A stretch of DNA of 64,000 nt from Brevundimonas vesicularis NBRC 12165 (GTDB taxonomy: Bacteria > Pseudomonadota > Alphaproteobacteria > Caulobacterales > Caulobacteraceae): positions 1-64,000 of the forward strand of contig NZ_BCWM01000018.1 in NCBI RefSeq assembly GCF_001592205.1, given 5' to 3'. How positions within the stretch are numbered: position 1 is the stretch's first letter; each line of letters starts with the position of its first letter. The translations under genes and the position numbers were made by a program. The notes under the pieces were generated by a model. It had not been told where the DNA came from. It made no database searches and saw nothing but the letters and a program-made list of their open reading frames with translations. Positions 57,831 to 64,000 of this stretch are shown here, in pieces.

Positions 57831-58175
57831 ATGAGCGCCCCTCCCGAACACGCCGATCTGCTGGCCGCCGTCGCCGACGAGCTGATGCTGGTGCGCGAAG
57901 GCATCGACGGGATCGAGGCCCTGGTCAGTGATCTGGTCCGCCGCGCCCCGCCCGAGGAACGTCCCAACGCCCTGACCCAGGCCCAGGCCCTGGACGCCCT
58001 GACCCAGCGCCTCGAGGCTCTGTCCGGCGTCCTGCGCATGCTGGGCGGCGGCGCCAGCCCGTCTGAGGCCGTCAGCCGCCTGTCGCTGGCCGACATGGCC
58101 GGCCGCCTTCGTCTCGCCGCCGGCGAGCATCGCCCGCAATCGAACGCCGACGCCGGCGACCTCATGCTGTTCTGA
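57831..58175 (+). CDS. small helical chemotaxis-operon protein, CheU position
   Basis: The 114 residues are helical and alanine/leucine-rich, with no recognised domain. It lies two bases after cheD. In the Caulobacter operon the gene at this position is cheU, of unknown function; I assign the position, not the homology. Confidence 0.65.
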   Translation: MSAPPEHADLLAAVADELMLVREGIDGIEALVSDLVRRAPPEERPNALTQAQALDALTQRLEALSGVLRMLGGGASPSEAVSRLSLADMAGRLRLAAGEHRPQSNADAGDLMLF

Positions 58176-58179
58176 CGCC

Positions 58180-58770
58180 ATGTCCAAGAGCGATCGGGTC
58201 AATCTGGCGCACACGACGGTCCTTCTGATCGACGACCAGCCCACGTCGCTGGATATGCTGGGTTCCATCGTCCAGGGCTTCGGCTGCAAGGAGCAGATCA
58301 AATGCGCCTCGGCCCAGGCGGCCGTCGAACTGCTGGCGCGCCGCTCGGTCGATCTGATCCTGATCGACTGCATCATGCCGGACATGGACGGGTATGACTT
58401 CGTGCGCTGGCTGCGGCGCGACGCCCCCACCCCGACCCGTTATGTGCCCGTCATCATGATCTTGGGTCACGCCTCCCAGGCCAAGGTCCACCAGGGCCGC
58501 GATTGCGGGGCCAGCTTCATCGTCGCCAAGCCCCTGTCGCCGTCTCTGCTGCTGAAACGGATCATCTGGCTGGGCGGCGAGGACCGCGATTTCGTCGAGT
58601 CCGAACACTACATCGGCCCCGACCGCCGGGTGCACAACTACGGACCGCCTCCCGGCACCGATGGTCGTCGCGAAAGCGACTTGACCGGCGATTTGGGCGA
58701 GGCGGTCGAGGAAAACATGGATCAGGACGAGATCGACATGCTGATGAAGCCGATGAAGGTCAGCCTGTGA
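58180..58770 (+). CDS. response regulator with C-terminal extension (third CheY-like)
   Basis: The 196 residues have a receiver with phosphoacceptor D63 in ILIDCIMPD and lysine in VAKPLS, plus a 60-residue acidic tail containing GPDRRVHN and a closing DEIDMLMK. It lies four bases after the previous gene and overlaps the next by four. Corresponds to the third CheY of the Caulobacter operon. Confidence 0.85.
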   Translation: MSKSDRVNLAHTTVLLIDDQPTSLDMLGSIVQGFGCKEQIKCASAQAAVELLARRSVDLILIDCIMPDMDGYDFVRWLRRDAPTPTRYVPVIMILGHASQAKVHQGRDCGASFIVAKPLSPSLLLKRIIWLGGEDRDFVESEHYIGPDRRVHNYGPPPGTDGRRESDLTGDLGEAVEENMDQDEIDMLMKPMKVSL

Positions 58771-59246
58771 CCGAACCTGTCGCCGCGCCCAAACCCTCCA
58801 CCGTCCGCCGCGTCCACACCTCGCTCCAACGTCAGATGGCGCGGCCCGGCGGCCGTTTGATCATCGAGGCCGAGTCCCGCGCCAACCAGGCGCTGGATGA
58901 ACAGCGCGACCATGTCTTCACCCTGCTGACGGCCAACGTCGACGCCATCGAGGCCCTGTGCGCGACCCGCCCGCAGGATGCCCCGGCCCAGGTCTACGCC
59001 TTCGCCTCCGCCATGGTCGACATGGCCGGCTATCTGGACGTCCCGACCTTCTTCGAGGCCGCCTTCAGCCTGTGCGAGATCGCCGACCGGATGAAGAGCG
59101 CCGGCAGCTGGTCCTGGCCGTCGATCGAGGTCCACGTCCGCGCGCTTCGCCTGACCCTGGCCGCCCAGGGCCAGACCAGCGCCGATTCCGAGCGCCTTCT
59201 GGAGGGCCTGCGCGCCCTGACCGCTCACGTTCCGCCCGTCGGTTAA
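58767..59246 (+). CDS. CheE-position chemotaxis-operon protein
   Basis: The 159 residues are helical, with a basic N-terminus (RRVHTSLQRQMARPGG) and a four-helix-like body. The GTG at 58767 overlaps the preceding stop. It ends the operon; in Caulobacter the last gene is cheE. The pattern resembles an HPt-like helical bundle but no HPt histidine motif is clear. Confidence 0.7.
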   Translation: MTEPVAAPKPSTVRRVHTSLQRQMARPGGRLIIEAESRANQALDEQRDHVFTLLTANVDAIEALCATRPQDAPAQVYAFASAMVDMAGYLDVPTFFEAAFSLCEIADRMKSAGSWSWPSIEVHVRALRLTLAAQGQTSADSERLLEGLRALTAHVPPVG

Positions 59247-59454
59247 CGGCCGTTCCGTTCTTGCGGAACAAGGGCGAAACGAATCAGGACCGAATCGCTG
59301 ACATCGCCCGTTTCGTCCTTTGTTCACCGCGATATCTTGTAGGTTAAGACCCCTTAACCACAAACGCCCGAGCCGCCATTTGCCGACCCGCCGCCTCACT
59401 TTTTCGCCGCCCCGACTTCCCCCCGCCCCCTCGACCCGCTACGGCGTCGGGCGT

Positions 59455-59531
59455 GGCCCCGTAGCTCAGCTGCATAGAGCAAGGCTTTCCTAAAGCCGAG
59501 GTCGCAGGTTGGAGTCCTGCCGGGGTCGCCA
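59455..59531 (+). tRNA. tRNA-Arg (anticodon CCT)
   Basis: Acceptor stem GGCCCCG pairs with CGGGGTC (one G-T). The anticodon loop is TTCCTAA, giving CCT, which reads AGG arginine. The T-arm GGTTGGAGTCC departs slightly from the usual GTTCGA. The 3' CCA is encoded, giving 77 bases. Confidence 0.93.
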
Positions 59532-59589
59532 TCTTCGCCTTGTGATGTCGTCGGTCTGAGGATCGACAACTGAGGCTGGGACAGAAGAA

Positions 59590-59623
59590 AGGCGCGGCCT
59601 TTCGACCGCGCCTCTCATTTTTT
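59590..59623. terminator. bidirectional hairpin terminator after tRNA-Arg
   Basis: The arms AGGCGCGG and CCGCGCCT are followed by CTCATTTTTT on the plus strand and TTTCTTC on the minus strand. It serves the tRNA (plus) and the small envelope gene (minus). Confidence 0.8.
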
Positions 59624-59632
59624 ACTTAAGGC

Positions 59633-59998
59633 TCAGCCGCGACGGTTGTCGTGATCGCGGCGTTCGTAGCGGATCTGGGCCGAGAGGCGGTCGAAGCGAC
59701 GGTCCAGGTCCTGGCGTTCCCAGGCGGTCAGGCCGCCGCGGCGATAGTTGGCTTCCAGGCGCAGCAGGCTGTCGAACTCGCTGCGCAGACGGACGGCCTC
59801 GCGGCGGCTTAGCTGGCCATTGCGGTAGCCCTGGTCGATGCGGCGGTCCAGGTTGGCCTGACGGGCGTTGATCGACTGCCACGAGCCATAACTGGCGTGA
59901 TGGGGCGGGGCCGGGCGGTGGTGATAGGATTGAGCGAAGGACGGCGCGGCGACCGAGGCGGCGGCCAGGGCGATGGCGGGGACGATGAGCTTGCGCAT
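59633..59998 (-). CDS. small secreted protein, arginine-rich and helical
   Basis: The 121 residues have a signal peptide ending near SFAQS, then a histidine/proline-rich stretch and a long charged helical region with many arginines. It resembles uncharacterised envelope proteins of Caulobacterales. The ATG follows GGAGATCGCC. Function unknown. Confidence 0.75.
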   Translation of the reverse strand: MRKLIVPAIALAAASVAAPSFAQSYHHRPAPPHHASYGSWQSINARQANLDRRIDQGYRNGQLSRREAVRLRSEFDSLLRLEANYRRGGLTAWERQDLDRRFDRLSAQIRYERRDHDNRRG

Positions 59999-60226
59999 GG
60001 CGATCTCCTCAAATGTTGTGCCGGTCGGGTTGACCAGCGATGAGGCGATTTGAGCACCCGGCGACTGAGCCGGTTCTGAACAGGATCGATCAGGTTCGGT
60101 TCATCTGGATGAAAAAGACGTCAGGATGCCGTCTTCAGGTTTGGTCGCCGGTTTGGAGTGACGTTCGCTTTAAACTATACGACGTATTCAGCGCCCGTTC
60201 AGATGATCGGGACTAGATCGGTCGCC

Positions 60227-60562
60227 ATGTTTCGTAAACCCGCCCCTCTCCTGATCGCCCCTCCGGCCTTGGCTCTGGCTCTCGGTCTGGCCTTGGCGCC
60301 CGTCATGACGACGTCGGCGCAGGCCCAGTCGCGCGACCAGGATCAGCGCTCGCAGGACCGTGGTCCGCGCGTCAGTCCCGACGAGGCCCGTCGTCGTGGC
60401 GGCGAGGCCGGCGGCGGTCGCCCCATCGACACCCAACCGCGCCGCGACGGCAACTATTCCGTCCTGGTCGAACGCGACGGACGCGTGCGGGAGGTCGTGG
60501 TCGACGGCCAGACCGGACAGGCGCGTCCCGACAACAACAATCAACGTCGCAGGCCGAACTGA
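60227..60562 (+). CDS. small secreted protein in front of a PhoP-like regulator
   Basis: The 111 residues have a signal peptide (about 1-34, ending SAQAQS) and a short acidic/basic repeat region, then a PepSY-like YSVLVERDGRVREVVVDGQTG strand pattern. The ATG at 60227 is chosen; the open frame starting at 60158 has no support. The stop overlaps the regulator start (TGATG), so it is the first gene of the two-component operon and may modulate the sensor kinase. Confidence 0.7.
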   Translation: MFRKPAPLLIAPPALALALGLALAPVMTTSAQAQSRDQDQRSQDRGPRVSPDEARRRGGEAGGGRPIDTQPRRDGNYSVLVERDGRVREVVVDGQTGQARPDNNNQRRRPN

Positions 60563-61242
60563 TGCGGGTGCTTCTGGTCGAGGACGACGCGGATCTGTCG
60601 CGTCAGCTTAAGGCGGCGCTGGGCGACGCGGGCTATGCCGTGGACCATGCACCGGACGGCGAAGAAGCCCATTATCTGGGCGAGAACGAACCCTATGACG
60701 TCATCGTCCTGGACTTGGGTCTGCCCAAGATCGACGGCGTGTCGGTGCTGGAGCGCTGGCGGCGAGAGGGCAAGACGACGCCGGTTCTGATCCTGACGGC
60801 GCGCGGCGCCTGGTCGGACAAGGTGGCGGGTTTCGACGCCGGCGCCGACGACTATCTGACCAAACCCTTCCATACCGAAGAACTGCTGGCGCGTCTGCGG
60901 GCGCTGCTGCGCCGCTCGGCGGGCATCGCCTCGGCGACCCTGTCGTGTGGAGGCTTGCGGCTGGATCCCCGCGCGGCGCGGGCCAGCGTCAATGGCGAGC
61001 CCCTGCGCCTGACCTCGCTAGAATACCGGCTGCTGCACTACATGATGATGCATCAGGGCCGGGTCATCAGCCGCACCGAACTGGTCGAACACCTTTACGA
61101 TCAGGACTTCGACCGCGATTCCAACACCATCGAGGTCTTCATCGGCCGGGTGCGCAAGAAGGTCGGATCGGACCGGATCGAGACTGTGCGGGGCCTCGGC
61201 TATCGGCTGACGCCGCTGGCGGGCGAATCCGACCCGGCGTGA
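60562..61242 (+). CDS. OmpR/PhoP-type response regulator
   Basis: The 226 residues have a receiver (D51 in VLDLGLP, lysine in LTKPFH) and a winged-helix output domain (VNGEPLRLTSLEYRLLHYMM, then RDSNTIEVFIGRVRKK). Matches the PhoP/FeuP group, often paired with NLAHALKTP-type kinases. It is translated with the flanking genes (one-base overlap upstream; four-base overlap with the kinase). Confidence 0.92.
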   Translation: MRVLLVEDDADLSRQLKAALGDAGYAVDHAPDGEEAHYLGENEPYDVIVLDLGLPKIDGVSVLERWRREGKTTPVLILTARGAWSDKVAGFDAGADDYLTKPFHTEELLARLRALLRRSAGIASATLSCGGLRLDPRAARASVNGEPLRLTSLEYRLLHYMMMHQGRVISRTELVEHLYDQDFDRDSNTIEVFIGRVRKKVGSDRIETVRGLGYRLTPLAGESDPA

Positions 61243-62696
61243 CCGAGGCGACGGCTTCGAAACCCAACGCCGGTGGGCTCCACGATTGGGGCCGCTGGTT
61301 CGGTCGCCCCGGTCGCTCCCTGACGCGCCGGCTGATCTGGCTGGCCTCGGCCTGGATCGTGGTCGCTCTGGTCATTTCAGCGCTGGTGCTGACCCAGGCC
61401 TTTCAGGAATCCGCCCTGCGGCGTCTGGGCGCGATGCTCAACGAAACGATCGACGAGATCGTGGTCGGCGCCAGCCGCACGCCGCAGGGCGAAGCCATTC
61501 CGCAGATCCAGGACGCCAGAACTCTGCGGCTGCTGTCGGGCAAATACTGGCAGATCATGGAGGTTCGCCCCGACGGACGGCTGGTCAGCCTGGCGCGTTC
61601 GACCTCGCTGTGGCGCTATGACCTGGCACTGCCCGCCGACCTGCCTGCGCGCCTGGATGCGGCCTTCGGCGACGTCATCACCTTCAACACCACCGGCCCC
61701 AAGGACGACGCCGAGACGCGCGAGCCGCTGCGTGTCGCCGCCAGCATGAAGTCCATTCCCCGGCACGAAAATCCGGTCATCTTCATCGCGGCGCTGGATC
61801 GCTCGGACGTCGATGCGGACACGCGTCAGTTCGCGCGCGTAACCTGGATCGCCTTCCTGATCCTGGGGCTCGGACTCGTATCGGCGGTCTTCATCCAGGT
61901 GCGGATCGGCCTGCGCCCCCTGTTCGACCTGCGCGATGAGATCGCGGATGTGCGCAAGGGCAGGTCGGCGCGGATCGGCCGCTCCTATCCGCAGGAAATC
62001 CAGCCGCTGGCCGAGCAGGTGAACCGCCTGCTGGATCACAATCAGGAGGTCGTGGATCGACAGCGCACCCACGTCGGCAACCTGGCCCATGCGCTGAAGA
62101 CGCCGATCTCCGTCATGCTGGCCGAGGCGGGGACGACCGAGGGCGATCTGCCCGAGTTGGTGCGGCGCCAGACCAAGATCATGCAGGGCCAGGTCGATCA
62201 CCACCTGCGCCGCGCCCGCGCCGCCGCCCGCGCCGCCCACGGTCTGGGCGAGACGACGCCCGTCGCCGAGGTGCTGGACGAGCTGGCGGTGATGATCGAA
62301 CAGGTCTTCCGCGACAAGAACGTCGAGATCGACTGGCGCGCGCCCGACAGCCTGTCCTTCCTGGGCGAGCGTCAGGATTTGCAGGAAATCCTGGGCAATC
62401 TGATCGAAAACGCCGCCAAGTTCTCCAGGCGCCGGGTGCGCGTTTCGGCGGGCGGCAGCGGCTTGGGCCAGATGATTTTGGTAGTCGAAGACGACGGCGC
62501 GGGCCTGCCGGCCGATCAGCGCGACACCGTCATGCAGCGCGGCGCGCGGCTGGACGAAAGCGCGCCAGGTTCGGGCCTGGGCCTGTCGATCGTGGACGAC
62601 CTGACGCGCGCCTACGGCGGGCGGCTGATGCTGTCGGACAGCGACATGGGCGGGTTGAAGGCGGTGCTCGAACTGCCGGCCGCCCAGGTCGACTAG
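61239..62696 (+). CDS. PhoQ/FeuQ-like sensor histidine kinase
   Basis: The 485 residues have a membrane helix (about 37-56), a periplasmic sensor (about 57-195), a second helix (about 200-222), HAMP, then H284 in VGNLAHALKTPISVM, the histidine box typical of PhoQ/FeuQ kinases. The HATPase domain has NLIENAAKFS, VVEDDGAGL and GSGLGLSIVDDL. The GTG at 61239 overlaps the regulator stop. Possible signals are divalent cations or osmotic/envelope stress, by family only. Confidence 0.92.
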   Translation: MTEATASKPNAGGLHDWGRWFGRPGRSLTRRLIWLASAWIVVALVISALVLTQAFQESALRRLGAMLNETIDEIVVGASRTPQGEAIPQIQDARTLRLLSGKYWQIMEVRPDGRLVSLARSTSLWRYDLALPADLPARLDAAFGDVITFNTTGPKDDAETREPLRVAASMKSIPRHENPVIFIAALDRSDVDADTRQFARVTWIAFLILGLGLVSAVFIQVRIGLRPLFDLRDEIADVRKGRSARIGRSYPQEIQPLAEQVNRLLDHNQEVVDRQRTHVGNLAHALKTPISVMLAEAGTTEGDLPELVRRQTKIMQGQVDHHLRRARAAARAAHGLGETTPVAEVLDELAVMIEQVFRDKNVEIDWRAPDSLSFLGERQDLQEILGNLIENAAKFSRRRVRVSAGGSGLGQMILVVEDDGAGLPADQRDTVMQRGARLDESAPGSGLGLSIVDDLTRAYGGRLMLSDSDMGGLKAVLELPAAQVD

Positions 62697-63391
62697 GGCT
62701 GCCGGTCTCCGCCCCGGCGGTAGCATTCGCAGGCCGCCCGTTCCAAGGCGGCGCGATCCAGCACCGTGATCCGGCCGCGCGAATAGGCGATGGCTCCCGC
62801 CTTCTGAAGCCCCTGCGCCGCCTCGTTCACCGTGGTCCGCTGTGAGCCCAGCATGGAGGCCAGATACTCCTGCGTCAGGTTCAGGGTGTCGCCCTCGACC
62901 CGGTCGTGGCAGCGCAGCAGCCATTTGGCGAACCGCTGGCCGGCGTGGTGCAGGGCGTTGCAGGCGGCCGACTGCTCCAACTCGCCCTGAAGTCGGGCCA
63001 TGTATTCGGCGACGGCGTCGCGAACGCCCGGCCGTTGCGCCGACAGGGCGCGGAACTTGGCGGCGTCCACCCGGCGCGCCGTTCCGGCGACCTGAGCCAC
63101 GCTGCGGGTGTGGGCATGGTGCGGCACGACCGAGGCGACGACGCCCAGCACGCCCTCGCGCCCGATCATCACGGTCTCCACGGTCCGGCCGTCCTCCAGC
63201 ACCGCGACCGAGGAGCAGAAGCCGTTGTCGATGAAATGCAGGTGTTCGATGGCGTCGTCAGGCTCGCTGAACACATGGCCGGGCGCGAATTCCACCGGAG
63301 TGGCGATGGCGAGGAGAGCGTCGCGATCGTCGGGGTTCAGCCCTTGGATCAATCGGTTGCCAGGCGAGAGGCGGTTCATAAGTTCGCGCAT
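62693..63391 (-). CDS. Crp/Fnr-family transcriptional regulator
   Basis: The 232 residues have an N-terminal cyclic-nucleotide-binding-like domain (about 20-140) and a winged HTH with LTQEYLASMLGSQRTTVNEAAQGLQ. No N-terminal cysteine cluster of Fnr is seen, so an oxygen-labile Fe-S centre is unlikely. Ligand unknown. Convergent with the kinase gene, the stops overlapping by four bases. Confidence 0.9.
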   Translation of the reverse strand: MRELMNRLSPGNRLIQGLNPDDRDALLAIATPVEFAPGHVFSEPDDAIEHLHFIDNGFCSSVAVLEDGRTVETVMIGREGVLGVVASVVPHHAHTRSVAQVAGTARRVDAAKFRALSAQRPGVRDAVAEYMARLQGELEQSAACNALHHAGQRFAKWLLRCHDRVEGDTLNLTQEYLASMLGSQRTTVNEAAQGLQKAGAIAYSRGRITVLDRAALERAACECYRRGGDRQP

Positions 63392-63516
63392 AAGGCGATC
63401 TGAGCGCGGCGTCTGTCGAAACTCGACACAGCGTTGCTATATGTCACGCGGCTTTCTGGGGAAAAGTCGTGTCTTTACCGCGTTGTGTACGCGATCGGGC
63501 AGAGCGCAGCCGAGGC

Positions 63517-63699
63517 TCAGCGGGTGACGCGGCCGACCAGGCGCCCGGCTTCCAGCACTTCGACGCCCGCGCAGGAGGCATGGCGCGCCAGCTGCGACCG
63601 CGCAGCTTCCAGCGCCGTGGCGTCATCGGCGCCGTCGAAGAAGTCGAGCAGCGGACGGCGATCCGCCTCGTCGAAGAAGTGAAACTCGTAGATGTTCAA
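63517..63699 (-). CDS. small conserved-looking protein of unknown function
   Basis: The 60 residues begin LNIYEFHFFDEADRRPLL and include HASCAGVEVLEAGRLVGRV, a pattern I associate with small alphaproteobacterial proteins. The TTG at 63699 has GGGAG eight bases upstream and is preferred over ATGs at 63735 or 63774. Lies upstream of the Crp/Fnr gene on the same strand, 125 bases from it. Confidence 0.6.
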   Translation of the reverse strand: MNIYEFHFFDEADRRPLLDFFDGADDATALEAARSQLARHASCAGVEVLEAGRLVGRVTR

Positions 63700-63828
63700 G
63701 CGAACGGCTCCCAACGATGCGAACCGTAGCGGCATACGCCCACCGGCGTCTGTCGGATGTCGACACAGTGACAAGCGGAGCCTTTGCCTCGGCCGGCGCG
63801 TTGAGGGCGTCCTGACGTGGGAGACATC

Positions 63829-64000
63829 ATGAACGCCGCCAAGACCCTTCGCCTGCCGCCGCTCGCGACCCTGATCGAATGGGCGGCGCGGGTCGGCTAT
63901 GGGGCGCGAGGCTTCGTTTACCTGTCGGCTGGAGCGCTGACCCTGCTGGCGGCGACAGACCGGATCGGCGATGCGGTGGGGACCAGCGGGGCGGCGGGCT
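63829..64000 (+). CDS. DUF1206 membrane protein, 3' end cut off by the window
   Basis: Only the first 57 codons are present: MNAAKTLRLPPLATLIEWAA, then RVGYGARGFVYLSAGALTLL, a membrane helix with the DUF1206 signature ARxGYxARGxVY. DUF1206 proteins have two or three repeats of such hairpins; function unknown. The ATG follows GGGAGACATC. The gene runs off the right edge. Confidence 0.8.
   Translation, partial: MNAAKTLRLPPLATLIEWAARVGYGARGFVYLSAGALTLLAATDRIGDAVGTSGAAG

Overview
The window is GC-rich, densely coded alphaproteobacterial chromosome. The gene set points to Caulobacterales and most closely to a Brevundimonas-like organism: rpsT upstream of dnaA, GANTC (CcrM-type) sites in front of dnaA, two large TonB-dependent receptors, a bacteriophytochrome with its heme oxygenase, and a chemotaxis operon in the order mcp-cheX-cheY-cheA-cheW-cheR-cheB-cheY-cheD-cheU-cheY-cheE as described in Caulobacter. 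The genus is an inference from gene content, not a measured placement.

Layout. (1) 1-6570 is an accessory island. A 5'-truncated AAA/ABC-type ATPase and an HNH nuclease (Septu/PtuAB-like) face, tail to tail, a two-gene operon of a calcineurin-like metallophosphoesterase and a 776-residue Hsp90-like GHKL ATPase. I do not recognise the second pair as a named system; it is the best candidate here for an undescribed defence module. Three tandem 21-bp repeats and a perfect hairpin lie between the island and gyrB. (2) 6573-14210 is the replication block on the minus strand: rpsT, dnaA, dnaN, an unusual AT-richer membrane gene, recF, gyrB. (3) 14550-25386 carries two TonB-dependent receptors flanking gpmA, a RibD-like deaminase and a pentapeptide-repeat protein, then metK behind a palindromic operator-like site. 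(4) 25546-27803 is a small cluster of a membrane-anchored LuxR-type regulator, three uncharacterised small genes, an XRE regulator and tRNA-Thr(CGT). (5) 27845-34121 is housekeeping: hemD-hemC, divergent tsaD-gpsA-Rieske, ppk2, an extensin-like protein and a cold-shock protein. (6) 34207-37953 is an EamA transporter, then bphO and a phytochrome HWE kinase whose reading frame is broken near 35602. (7) 38086-46554 is mixed: transglutaminase, M1 peptidase, rpmB, DUF3617, carD, fdxA, yceI, S4 protein, Suv3-like helicase. (8) 46589-59246 is signalling: a FixL/FixJ-like pair, a TorF-like porin and the 12-gene chemotaxis operon. (9) 59455-64000 holds tRNA-Arg(CCT), small envelope proteins, a PhoPQ/FeuPQ-like two-component system, a Crp/Fnr regulator and the start of a DUF1206 membrane protein.

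How it works together. The minus-strand replication block and the plus-strand chemotaxis operon are long co-directional units with many 1-8 base overlaps, which suggests translational coupling. The phytochrome and FixLJ-like pairs are light- or signal-responsive regulation, the TonB receptors serve nutrient uptake, and the left island looks like horizontally acquired anti-phage functions next to an essential gene. All assignments come from reading motifs and context; no database search was run.
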